A stretch of 6,881 nt of DNA from Desulfobacteraceae bacterium. Its GTDB lineage: Bacteria > Desulfobacterota > DSM-4660 > Desulfatiglandales > Desulfatiglandaceae. The notes beneath the pieces are model-generated. The model saw only the letters and a list, made by a program, of their open reading frames with translations. It made no database searches and was not told the origin of the DNA. Of this stretch, positions 1-6,808 are shown in pieces (the stretch's first letter is position 1; each line of letters opens with the position of its first letter). The position numbers and the translations under genes were made by a program. The stretch is taken from positions 1-6,881 of the forward strand of contig JABMQV010000532.1 in the NCBI GenBank assembly GCA_013203065.1. Direction: 5' to 3'.

Positions 1-84
1 GAATTCCCAACCACACCCAGCGGCAAGATTCGAAAAGTGGAACTGAGGGAACTGATGGCAAAGAAAATCGTAAGTTCTCAGTAA
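1..84 (+). CDS. AMP-forming acyl-CoA synthetase, C-terminal fragment (5' end outside window)
   Basis: Reading from base 1, 27 codons run to a TAA stop at 82-84. They begin EFPTTPSGKIRKVELREL, the classic A10 motif of the ANL superfamily (acyl-CoA synthetases, NRPS adenylation domains, luciferases). The lysine of the SGK triplet at codon 9 is the one that drives adenylate formation. The following RK-x-x-LREL stretch is typical of the extreme C-terminus of fatty or aromatic acyl-CoA ligases, so the protein ends normally; only its start is missing, because of the window edge. Substrate cannot be judged from this piece. It lies directly upstream of a second, complete ligase, so the locus carries tandem AMP-forming ligases. 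Family assignment is firm; anything finer is not supported. Confidence 0.85.
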   Translation, partial: EFPTTPSGKIRKVELRELMAKKIVSSQ

Positions 85-149
85 ACTCGGGCACCCGAAC
101 CCCACTCCAGAAACCCGATTATTTCTACCGGACTTATTGAGAAGTTGCA

Positions 150-191
150 GGAAATCCAGTCGTAGAGAAAAAAATAACGCGGTGGATTTCC
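150..191. promoter_or_regulatory. Perfect 9-bp inverted repeat in the leader of the ligase operon
   Basis: GGAAATCCA at 150-158 is the exact reverse complement of TGGATTTCC at 183-191. The centres are 33 bp apart, about three helical turns, with an A-rich stretch (166-177) between the arms. It sits 37 bases before the ligase ATG, in the longest intergenic gap of the window. It could be a two-half-site operator or a leader RNA hairpin with a 24-base loop. No U-tract follows, so a simple intrinsic terminator is unlikely. I found no convincing -35/-10 pair: TTGAGA at 137-142 has no good -10 partner. Regulatory function is inferred only from position and symmetry. Confidence 0.35.
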
Positions 192-214
192 CCTCTGGAA
201 CTTTCAAGATGTTT

Positions 215-220
215 AGAGGA
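215..220 (+). promoter_or_regulatory. Shine-Dalgarno site for the acyl-CoA ligase
   Basis: AGAGGA lies 7 bases before the ATG at 228, and this decides the start. Upstream in the same frame there is no ATG, GTG or TTG back to an in-frame TGA at 138-140. The next in-frame ATG, at 243, lacks a comparable site. Confidence 0.6.
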
Positions 221-227
221 TAACGGC

Positions 228-1880
228 ATGAGCGAACTCGAAATGAGCTACTGTCATCGATTTGGCCCCCATATGGAAAAGGGCCTGACGTTTGGCGATA
301 TGCTGTCTAACAGCGCGATACATTTTCCCCATAACATCGCCATCCGGTTTGGCGAGATTCACTACACCTACAACCAACTCAAACGGGTGGTTGACGGGAT
401 GGCCACATCCCTTTTGAAGCTTGGTCTGAGGAGAGGCGACCGTGTGGGCCTCCTTTTCCCTGATTGGCCCGAGTATACCATTGCGGGTTATGCGTGCGCC
501 ACCATCGGGGCCGTGGTGTCCCCCATGAATCCCCTTTACAGAGAAATGGAGATCACAACCATCCTGAATCATCTGGAGGCAAAGCTCTTCTTCATGCCCA
601 GTGAATGGCGGGATTTCTCATTTGTCGATCTGATGGATCAGATTCGTTCGGATCTTCCCCACCTGGAACAGGTTGTGGTGAAAGGAGAGGAAAAGAGAAC
701 GTGGATGCTCGATTTTGACGATTTAATAAAGGGGGGGAAGGATCATGGCTCCGGCGGGATTTCATTGGACGACTATCTCAATGACAACCCGGTTGAGGCA
801 GACGATCTATTGGAAATTGCCTATACATCCGGGACAACAGGCATCCCGAAAGGGGCCATCCATACCCACAATACACGAATGCTCCACTCGAAGGGGCTTG
901 CCAATCGCATGGGGGTCACTGCCGATGATGTCTGGCTCTGTATGACGCCCCTTTTCCACACCACCGGCAACTGCGTGGTTCAGCACACAGCCCTTTTGAC
1001 CGGCGGAACACTGGTGATCATGGGAAGGTATTCGGTCACTGTTTCATTAAAAGAAATAGAAAGGACAGAGGCGACCATCGCCATCGGCGTGCCTACCATG
1101 TATATTGATCTCATGAATCACGCTGAATTCGAAAAAACCGATGTCTCCTCCCTGAGATTCTCCATTTTCACCGGGGCCCCCATGCCGCCCGATGTGGCAT
1201 TGCAGATCGTGAATCGTTTCGGGTGCGGCATCCTACAGGGAGATGGCACCACGGAATGCGGGAGTAATGTCTTGAGTCTCCCGGATTCCCCAATAGAACT
1301 GATTGCTGAGAGCCCTGGCCCTCCGCTGGACGTGGGGAACGAGGTGAAGATAGTGGACCCGGACACCGGACGAATTGTTCCGGTGAACACCTTAGGGGAA
1401 ATTTGCCACAGGGGTCCCACAAGCTTCTTGGGATATTACAAGAATCAGGAAAAGACCGCCGAGTCGGTGGACGAACTGGGTTGGTTCCATGCCGGAGACC
1501 TTGGCACCATGGACGAGGAAGGAAACATCCGGCTAAAGGGAAGGATCAAGGACATGATCGTCCGGGGGGGTGAAAACATCTATGCGACCGATATGGAAGG
1601 GGTCGTCTATACCTATCCCAAGATAAAGGAGTGCCAGGTGGTGGGGTATCCTGATGAGCGTCTGGGTGAAAAGACCGTTGCCTGTATTATCCCAAGAGAT
1701 CCCTCAGAAGAGATTGCCAGGGAGGAACTTGTTGATTTTATGGGGGATAAAACCGTCAAATACCTCATCCCTGACATGGTTGAGAATTTTGAGGATTTTC
1801 CCAGGACCGCCAGCGGAAAAGTTCAAAAATTTAAATTGAGAGCGCTTGTTATGGAGAGACAGGAGAAGGAAAAGGAATAA
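228..1880 (+). CDS. AMP-forming acyl-CoA synthetase / CoA ligase (ANL superfamily)
   Basis: This 550-residue cytosolic enzyme should activate a carboxylic acid with ATP to an acyl-adenylate and pass it to CoA. Its length is normal for the family. Motifs in order: the P-loop-like A3 YTSGTTGIPKG (199-209), A4 PLFHTTGN (241-248), A5 QGDGTTE (337-343), A7 GWFHAGDLG (418-426) with the ribose-binding Asp423, the hinge/A8 region LKGRIKDMIVRGGENIY (436-452), and A10 PRTASGKVQK (525-534) with catalytic Lys531. In A5 the residue before GTTE-type sequence is normally aromatic (QGYGxTE) and stacks on the adenine; here it is Asp339. The hinge continues IYATDME instead of the usual IYPxEIE. It is the first complete gene of the operon, 35 bases before the aminotransferase, so its substrate is probably the acid made by the genes that follow. 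Fatty, aromatic or oxo acids are all possible. Confidence 0.93.
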   Translation: MSELEMSYCHRFGPHMEKGLTFGDMLSNSAIHFPHNIAIRFGEIHYTYNQLKRVVDGMATSLLKLGLRRGDRVGLLFPDWPEYTIAGYACATIGAVVSPMNPLYREMEITTILNHLEAKLFFMPSEWRDFSFVDLMDQIRSDLPHLEQVVVKGEEKRTWMLDFDDLIKGGKDHGSGGISLDDYLNDNPVEADDLLEIAYTSGTTGIPKGAIHTHNTRMLHSKGLANRMGVTADDVWLCMTPLFHTTGNCVVQHTALLTGGTLVIMGRYSVTVSLKEIERTEATIAIGVPTMYIDLMNHAEFEKTDVSSLRFSIFTGAPMPPDVALQIVNRFGCGILQGDGTTECGSNVLSLPDSPIELIAESPGPPLDVGNEVKIVDPDTGRIVPVNTLGEICHRGPTSFLGYYKNQEKTAESVDELGWFHAGDLGTMDEEGNIRLKGRIKDMIVRGGENIYATDMEGVVYTYPKIKECQVVGYPDERLGEKTVACIIPRDPSEEIAREELVDFMGDKTVKYLIPDMVENFEDFPRTASGKVQKFKLRALVMERQEKEKE

Positions 1881-1915
1881 TAGAGGGGATCGGGAACCAA
1901 AGGGAGAAATATTTT

Positions 1916-3046
1916 ATGAAGGATCAAAAGCTCACAGATTTTCCATCTATCGCGTATCTTGAATCGGTGGAAACGTTTACGCCGGGCCTCAGGATTCCCG
2001 AGGTTGTGGAAAAATACGGGGTTCCGGCGGATAGGGTGGCCAAACTGGCCTCTGCGGAAAACCCTATTGGACCCTCACCGCGGGCAGTCAAGGCCATTGA
2101 ACATGCCCTGAATGATCTTTCGCTCTATCCCGACTGGCAATCCCGGGATGTTCGAGAGGCCGTTGCCAGACACAATGGCGTAGCCGTGGAGAACGTCATC
2201 GTGAGTTGCGGGGAGACGGAATTGATCCCCTTTATCATTCTGGCCTTTTCGGAACAGGGGGATGAAATCGTCTTTCCCCTCCCCACATTTCCCATCTATG
2301 AACAGGCCGCTTTGGTGGAAAGAAGGCAACCTGTATCGGTCCCCATGGATCAAGATTTTACCATCGATCCGGAAAGGCTCCTCCACGCCTTTACGAAAAG
2401 GACCAGAATTCTAATACTCACCAGTCCCAACAACCCCCTCAGTACAACCATCGGGAAGGAGAAGATGAGGTACATCCTGGATCACACACCGCCAGGAGTC
2501 CTGGTGATTCTTGACGAGGCCTATGTGGACTACTCTGACACGGGAACCCAGGCGCGTTTTCTTGACCATTACCCAAATCTGATCGTCCTTCGCACCTTTT
2601 CAAAGATCTATGGTCTGGCAGGTCTGCGTGTGGGTTATGGAATGGCACACGACGCCGTTATCCGGGCCTTGATGAAAGTAAAGCCCACCTGGAATATGGG
2701 AAACCTGGCCGCAGCCGGCGCTGCGGCAGCCCTTGAAGACAACGAACATTATGAAAAAACCAGGGCCCTGGTACACAAGGAGAAAGCATACCTTGTCGGC
2801 AAGCTGTCTGAGTTTTCAAATGTCTCCGTGGTCATGAAGCCAGAGGCCAACTTTGTTTGTCTGCACATTTTGGACCCCGCCATTACCTCCACGGATGTCT
2901 TTGAGGGGCTCCTTCAAGGGGGCGTCATCACAAAAGACTGCAGCGTCTCTTACAAAGGATTGGGTAACCGATTCATACGGGTGGATGTGAATGTGAGATC
3001 CAAGATGGATCAATTCCTGACACAGCTTGCAAGGGTTTTGGCATGA
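1916..3046 (+). CDS. HisC-like PLP-dependent aminotransferase (fold type I, class I/II)
   Basis: This 376-residue protein is full length for the histidinol-phosphate aminotransferase group. Recognisable elements: SAENPIGPSP (46-55, HisC NENPxGPSP), YPD (71-73), GETELI (99-104), PTFPIY (123-128), SPNNP (170-174) with PLP-binding Asn173, VILDEAYVDY (197-206) with Asp200 and Tyr203, and RTFSKIYGLAGLRVGYG (226-242), in which Lys230 forms the Schiff base and Arg238 contacts the PLP phosphate. FIRVDVNV (353-360) supplies substrate-carboxylate Arg355. HisC usually has a Gly near the end of this strand (RIxxG); here it is Asn359. AGGGAG at 1901-1906 lies 9 bases before the ATG. The stop overlaps the hyuA start (ATGA), implying translational coupling. 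No histidine genes are near, so a catabolic transamination (amino acid to oxo acid) is more likely than histidine synthesis. CobD-like or other HisC-family activities are not excluded. Confidence 0.85.
   Translation: MKDQKLTDFPSIAYLESVETFTPGLRIPEVVEKYGVPADRVAKLASAENPIGPSPRAVKAIEHALNDLSLYPDWQSRDVREAVARHNGVAVENVIVSCGETELIPFIILAFSEQGDEIVFPLPTFPIYEQAALVERRQPVSVPMDQDFTIDPERLLHAFTKRTRILILTSPNNPLSTTIGKEKMRYILDHTPPGVLVILDEAYVDYSDTGTQARFLDHYPNLIVLRTFSKIYGLAGLRVGYGMAHDAVIRALMKVKPTWNMGNLAAAGAAAALEDNEHYEKTRALVHKEKAYLVGKLSEFSNVSVVMKPEANFVCLHILDPAITSTDVFEGLLQGGVITKDCSVSYKGLGNRFIRVDVNVRSKMDQFLTQLARVLA
3031..3035 (+). promoter_or_regulatory. Shine-Dalgarno site for hyuA inside the aminotransferase gene
   Basis: AAGGG lies 7 bases before the ATG at 3043, within the last codons of the aminotransferase. 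Two ATG codons stand in tandem (3043 and 3046). Spacing favours the first, whose ATGA overlap with the upstream TGA suits re-initiation. There is no later in-frame start before the conserved VRVGIDVGG, so the uncertainty is one residue. Confidence 0.5.
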
Positions 3047-5148
3047 TGGAGGGAGAAGACGGTCCCAAGGGAACCGTCCGTGTCGGCATTGACGTGGGGG
3101 GGACCTTTACGGATCTGATAGCCTATGACCCTGCAAGCGGCCGGGTGACCTCCCTTAAGGTTCACACAACACCTGCGGACCCTTCTGATGGGGTGTTACA
3201 CTGTTTTAGACACTTCAAAGCCGCCAGCCCCGAACCCCCTGCCATCGGCGAGCTTGCCCATGCAACAACCATTGCCACCAACACACTCCTTCAGAAAAAG
3301 GGCGCAAGGACCTGCCTGCTGACCACACGGGGCTTTGAAGATATCCTGGAACTCCGCCGCCACAACCGGCCCCTTATGTATGATCTCTTCCAGGAGATTT
3401 CTCCACCCCTTGTCCCCCGCAGCCTCAGAATGGGGATTACCGAAAGGCTGGATCCTGACGGCAACGTCCTGGTGCCCATTGACGAAAACGAACTCTTGGA
3501 GTCCATCAAAAAGATCCAGTCAGGAGGCATTGAGTCGGTGGCCATCTGTTTTCTTCATGCCTATGCAAACCCCGTTCACGAAAAAATGGCCATGGCAAAG
3601 ATCTTGGCGCATTTCCCTCATCTCGTTGTCTCCTGCTCGTACGAGGTATGGCCTGAGTTTAGAGAGTACGAACGCACGAGCACAACTGTTCTCAATGCCT
3701 ATATCCGGCCTTCTGTTGACCGTTATTTGGGAAAAATGGCGGAGGAGTTGTCAAGGGAGGGCGTGGAAGCCTTTTCGGTGATGAAGTCAAATGGGGGGCT
3801 CACGTCTGCTGAAAATGCGAGGCATTTTCCGGTCCACCTCATCGAGTCAGGTCCGGCAGCCGGCATGGTGTCGGCAGCCTGGCTGGGACGGGGGCTGGGG
3901 CTTGGGGATATTATCACCCTGGATGTGGGGGGGACCACCGCAAAGGCGGGGATTATCAAAAACGGAACGCCGGGGGTCACAACGGAGTTTCATGCGGATT
4001 GTCTTCACCACGGGATACCCGTTGGGGGATATCCCGTAAGGAGTCCGGTTATCGATCTTGTTGAAATTGGTGCAGGCGGGGGGAGCATTGCCTGGATCGA
4101 TAAGGCCGGAATCCTCAAGGTAGGGCCCCACAGCGCCGGCGCCGTCCCGGGCCCGGCCTGTTACGGGATGGGAGGGAGTGAACCTACTGTGACCGATGCC
4201 AACCTCATTCTTGGATTTCTGAATCCCGAATACTTCCACGGGGGAGGCACACGGTTGTTCCGGGAACAGGCTGAAAAGGCCATATACGACAGAATTGGAA
4301 AAGTTTACGGGTGGTCCCTGGAAAAGGCGGCCGCTTCAGTCATACGTATCGCCAAGGCGAATCTTATCGAAATGGTTCGACTGGTTTCTATCCGAAAAGG
4401 ATTTGACCCCAGGGATTTTTCTCTCTTGGCCTATGGCGGGGCCGGGCCACTTCATGCAAGTTTTATTGCAAGGGATCTCGCTATAAGCCGGACGCTTGTC
4501 CCTCCCCTTGCAGGCGTGTTCTCAGCCCTTGGGCTTCTGACGGCAGGGGTAAGGCATGATCTGGTCAGAACGCGCCCCTGTTTGACGGATGAGATGCCGC
4601 TATCTGCCGGTCCAAAGGCGTTTAGAGACCTGGAAGATCAGATGATGGACCTCTTGGACAGGGAAGACCGCGATCTTAAGAAGGTCTCCCTGTCTCGTTC
4701 GGCTGACCTGAGATATCTGGGGCAGGTCTTTGAATTGACGCTCGATGTTGTGGGAGAACTGGATACCCCGAACCAGATCCGATCCCTTGAAGCAACGTTC
4801 GAGGAAAAATATAAGGCATCTTTTCATTATATCCTTCCCGCATCACGGATCGAGGTTGTAAACTTCAGATTGAGTGCGACAATAGAGGACGCAACACCAC
4901 AAACAGGGGAATTTTTCGGGAACGTTCCGGATTTACCGGGAAGCGGCGAATCTTGCATGAGAAAGATATTTGATGATGAAAAGGGCGAATTCAGGGAGGT
5001 CCCCGGATACCGCATGGAGCGGCTAAAACCCGCCGATGAAATCGACGGCCCGGCGATCATTGACGCAATGGACACAACCGTTTATATCCTGGAAGGCCAA
5101 AGAGGTTTTATGGATGAAAGACGATGCCTCTTCATTAAATCAAAATAA
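3043..5148 (+). CDS. hyuA-like: HyuA-type subunit of an ATP-dependent hydantoinase/oxoprolinase/carboxylase
   Basis: This 701-residue protein has the usual length of hydantoinase A. It belongs to the actin/ASKHA-fold ATPase side of HyuAB, 5-oxoprolinase, caprolactamase and acetone carboxylase enzymes, which use ATP to phosphorylate the substrate. Domains in order: hydantoinase/oxoprolinase N-terminal domain (about 12-190) opening with phosphate-1 motif GIDVGGTFTD (15-24); core domain (about 212-500) with IESGPAAG (267-274), phosphate-2 motif LDVGGTTAK (293-301), EIGAGGGSIAW (341-351), GPACYGMGG plus PTVTDANL (370-388), GGAGPLHA (465-472) and SALGLL (494-499); and a C-terminal domain with DLRYLGQVFEL (555-565) and GPAIID plus DTTV (669-680). 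All nucleotide-binding motifs look intact. It overlaps the aminotransferase by 4 bases and hyuB by 35, so the AB pair should be made in balance. The substrate (lactam, imide or ketone) cannot be told from these motifs. Confidence 0.9.
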   Translation: MMEGEDGPKGTVRVGIDVGGTFTDLIAYDPASGRVTSLKVHTTPADPSDGVLHCFRHFKAASPEPPAIGELAHATTIATNTLLQKKGARTCLLTTRGFEDILELRRHNRPLMYDLFQEISPPLVPRSLRMGITERLDPDGNVLVPIDENELLESIKKIQSGGIESVAICFLHAYANPVHEKMAMAKILAHFPHLVVSCSYEVWPEFREYERTSTTVLNAYIRPSVDRYLGKMAEELSREGVEAFSVMKSNGGLTSAENARHFPVHLIESGPAAGMVSAAWLGRGLGLGDIITLDVGGTTAKAGIIKNGTPGVTTEFHADCLHHGIPVGGYPVRSPVIDLVEIGAGGGSIAWIDKAGILKVGPHSAGAVPGPACYGMGGSEPTVTDANLILGFLNPEYFHGGGTRLFREQAEKAIYDRIGKVYGWSLEKAAASVIRIAKANLIEMVRLVSIRKGFDPRDFSLLAYGGAGPLHASFIARDLAISRTLVPPLAGVFSALGLLTAGVRHDLVRTRPCLTDEMPLSAGPKAFRDLEDQMMDLLDREDRDLKKVSLSRSADLRYLGQVFELTLDVVGELDTPNQIRSLEATFEEKYKASFHYILPASRIEVVNFRLSATIEDATPQTGEFFGNVPDLPGSGESCMRKIFDDEKGEFREVPGYRMERLKPADEIDGPAIIDAMDTTVYILEGQRGFMDERRCLFIKSK
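3885..3907 (+). other. Four-tract G-quadruplex motif inside hyuA
   Basis: Four G-tracts on the coding strand, at 3885-3887, 3890-3894, 3897-3900 and 3904-3907, are separated by loops of 2, 2 and 3 bases (AC, CT, CTT). This satisfies the standard G3+N1-7 pattern. The tracts encode the Gly-rich GRGLGLG stretch before phosphate-2, and a further run of seven G follows at 3927-3933. The pattern is seen directly; whether it folds in RNA or DNA is unknown, and it may be only a by-product of Gly codons. Confidence 0.5.
5099..5105 (+). promoter_or_regulatory. Shine-Dalgarno site that decides the hyuB start
   Basis: AAAGAGG, inside the 3' end of hyuA, lies 8 bases before the ATG at 5114. The frame is also open from an ATG at 5036, but the 26 extra residues that start would add have no family resemblance and no clear ribosome site, so 5114 is preferred. 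Confidence 0.65.
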
Positions 5149-6808
5149 GGCTGTATCGAAAAAAGAGCCCCCCTTTGTTTCCTCAGATCCGGTTACCTTT
5201 GAGATCCTTCGCAGTTCCTTTTATTCCATCTGTGAAGAGATGAAAAGTGTGATCATGCGGGCTGCCTTTTCCCCGCTGATCGCCCTTTCCTCGGATCTCT
5301 CCTGTGCCCTGGCGGATGCAACGGGTAAAGTAATTGCCCAGGGAAACGATATCGCCGTTCACCTTGGCGCGATGCCTTTTTCCATAAAAGGGGCCTTGGA
5401 ATCCATATCCCCATCAGCCTTACGGTCAGGGGATGCCATACTCACCAATGATGTCTACAGGGGTGGAAGCCACCTCCCCGACATGACCTTGATAACTCCC
5501 ATCTTTGTGGAAGACGAATTGGTCGGGTATGCGGTTAACCGTACCCACTGGCCTGATGTGGGAGGATCCGCTCCGGGAAGTTCCAGCGTGAACCAGGAAA
5601 TTTACCAGGAGGGGATTCGAATTCCACCTGTTATTATTTTCAAGAAAGGAAGGCTGGACCCGCAGATCTCTGATATCGTGTTTGCGAACGTTCGGGTCCC
5701 TGAAGAAAGATTGGGAGATCTGCACGCGCAGTTTGCAGGGAACATGCGGGGATTGCAGAGAATTAAGGAACTGGTAAGTCGATACGGCCCTGCGGCTATT
5801 AAGCGGGTTATGGGGGAGACCTTACGTTATTCCAGATATTTGATCGAAAATGAAATTGCGGACATACCCGATGGGGTATATGGATTCGAAGAATATATGG
5901 ACGGGGACGGTTACGGAGCCGGTCCGGACGGCAAAGGGCTGAGGCTCTGCGCATCCATAGAGGTGACGGGAAAATCGGTTACCGTTGATTTTACGGGATC
6001 CGCTGCCGCCACAAAAGGACCGGTGAATGCGCCTTTTGCAGTGACCGCATCCAGCGTTTACTATACGCTTCTTGCCGTGACAAATCCTCTCATTCCGCCC
6101 AACTCGGGGTGCTATGAGCCCATCAACATTATCGCCCCCAAAGGGAGCATTGTCTGTGCCGAGCACCCGTATCCGGTTGTTTCGGCCAATACGGAAACCT
6201 CAAACAGGATCGTGGATGTCTTGCTTGGCGCCTTTTCCCAGGCCACACCCGAAAGGGTCATCGCAGCCAGTTATGGTTCGGCCTGCATCGTGACCATGGG
6301 TGGCGTAAATCCCAGAACCGGGGCCCCTTTTGTGCATTATGAGACCGTGGGAGGGGGGATGGGCGCGCGCCCCAATAGCGACGGTATCAACGGTCACAGG
6401 GTTCACATGGGCAATACCATGAATGTCCCCGTCGAGGCCATAGAGGCCTCTTTTCCTGTTCGAATTGTCTCTTATGAACTGATCAGAGATTCGGGTGGGA
6501 ACGGGCGGCATAGAGGAGGGTGGGGTGTGCGGCGCGTGTACGAGGCCCTTGAGCCCGGCATCAGGTTCTCTGTCCTCTGCGAAAGGGGCCTCCATCCCCC
6601 CTGGGGGTTGTTCGGAGGCGAACCCGGGAAGAGGGCATCCTTTTATATGACCGGGCCCTCGGGGAGGAGGACCCGGCTTCCTTCTAAAGTTGCCTCACTC
6701 GAATTACCCATGGGTCATTGGCTCTATATTGAGACTGCAGGCGGTGGAGGCTATGGTGCGCCCCAAGAGCGGTACCCTCCGCCGAGCAAAGGAGACGATT
6801 TGGGGTAA
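5114..6808 (+). CDS. hyuB-like: HyuB-type subunit of an ATP-dependent hydantoinase/oxoprolinase/carboxylase
   Basis: This 564-residue protein is close to the usual hydantoinase B length and shorter than the acetone carboxylase alpha subunit. It should form the second half of the HyuAB enzyme. Family motifs run from DPVTFEILRSSFYSICEEM (25-43) through DLSCALADATGKVIAQ (61-76), AVHLGAMP (81-88), TNDVYRGGSHLPDMT (111-125), THWPDVGG (144-151, usual form HHADVGG), ANVRVPEERLGDLHAQ (191-206), DSGGNGRHRGGWGVRR (459-474) and TAGGGGYGAPQER (541-553). Asp61, His120 and His145 align with the Asp-His-His metal ligands I recall for caprolactamase CapB, so a catalytic metal site is likely retained. The start overlaps hyuA by 35 bases and has its own Shine-Dalgarno. 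No third small subunit, as in acetone carboxylase, is seen inside the window. The activity could be lactamase, hydantoinase or carboxylase. Confidence 0.9.
   Translation: MKDDASSLNQNKAVSKKEPPFVSSDPVTFEILRSSFYSICEEMKSVIMRAAFSPLIALSSDLSCALADATGKVIAQGNDIAVHLGAMPFSIKGALESISPSALRSGDAILTNDVYRGGSHLPDMTLITPIFVEDELVGYAVNRTHWPDVGGSAPGSSSVNQEIYQEGIRIPPVIIFKKGRLDPQISDIVFANVRVPEERLGDLHAQFAGNMRGLQRIKELVSRYGPAAIKRVMGETLRYSRYLIENEIADIPDGVYGFEEYMDGDGYGAGPDGKGLRLCASIEVTGKSVTVDFTGSAAATKGPVNAPFAVTASSVYYTLLAVTNPLIPPNSGCYEPINIIAPKGSIVCAEHPYPVVSANTETSNRIVDVLLGAFSQATPERVIAASYGSACIVTMGGVNPRTGAPFVHYETVGGGMGARPNSDGINGHRVHMGNTMNVPVEAIEASFPVRIVSYELIRDSGGNGRHRGGWGVRRVYEALEPGIRFSVLCERGLHPPWGLFGGEPGKRASFYMTGPSGRRTRLPSKVASLELPMGHWLYIETAGGGGYGAPQERYPPPSKGDDLG
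6788..6794 (+). promoter_or_regulatory. Orphan Shine-Dalgarno sequence at the end of hyuB
   Basis: AAAGGAG, an almost ideal ribosome-binding sequence, lies within the last hyuB codons and is followed 10 bases later by GTA (6805-6807). No ATG, GTG or TTG that opens a lasting frame sits at proper spacing. It may serve a further gene with a damaged or misread start, or be chance in the Ser-Lys-Gly-Asp codons. Confidence 0.3.

Noticed and set aside
1..6. Window begins exactly at GAATTC, which might mark a cloning junction.
   Set aside because: The bases encode Glu-Phe of the expected EFPxTxSGK ligase motif in frame, and other GAATTC sites occur uncut inside the window (for example near 1124, 4986 and 5629).
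85..227. Sigma-70 or sigma-54 promoter, and a terminator hairpin such as TCGGGCACCCGA after the first ligase.
   Set aside because: TTGAGA (137-142) lacks a -10 partner, TTGCA (145-149) lacks a GG at sigma-54 spacing, and the short hairpin has too small a loop and no T-run.
3335..3781. 148-codon open frame inside hyuA on the same strand, and several minus-strand frames of 100-131 codons.
   Set aside because: They lie wholly within well-supported conserved genes and show no domain motifs; such frames are common opposite or beside GC-rich coding sequence.
4133..4142. 10-bp palindrome GCGCCGGCGC in hyuA.
   Set aside because: It lies in conserved Gly-Ala-Pro coding sequence of high GC; codon content explains it.
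6596..6607. C6-T-G5 stretch that might be a terminator stem.
   Set aside because: It is inside hyuB, allows only a very small loop, and has no U-tract.
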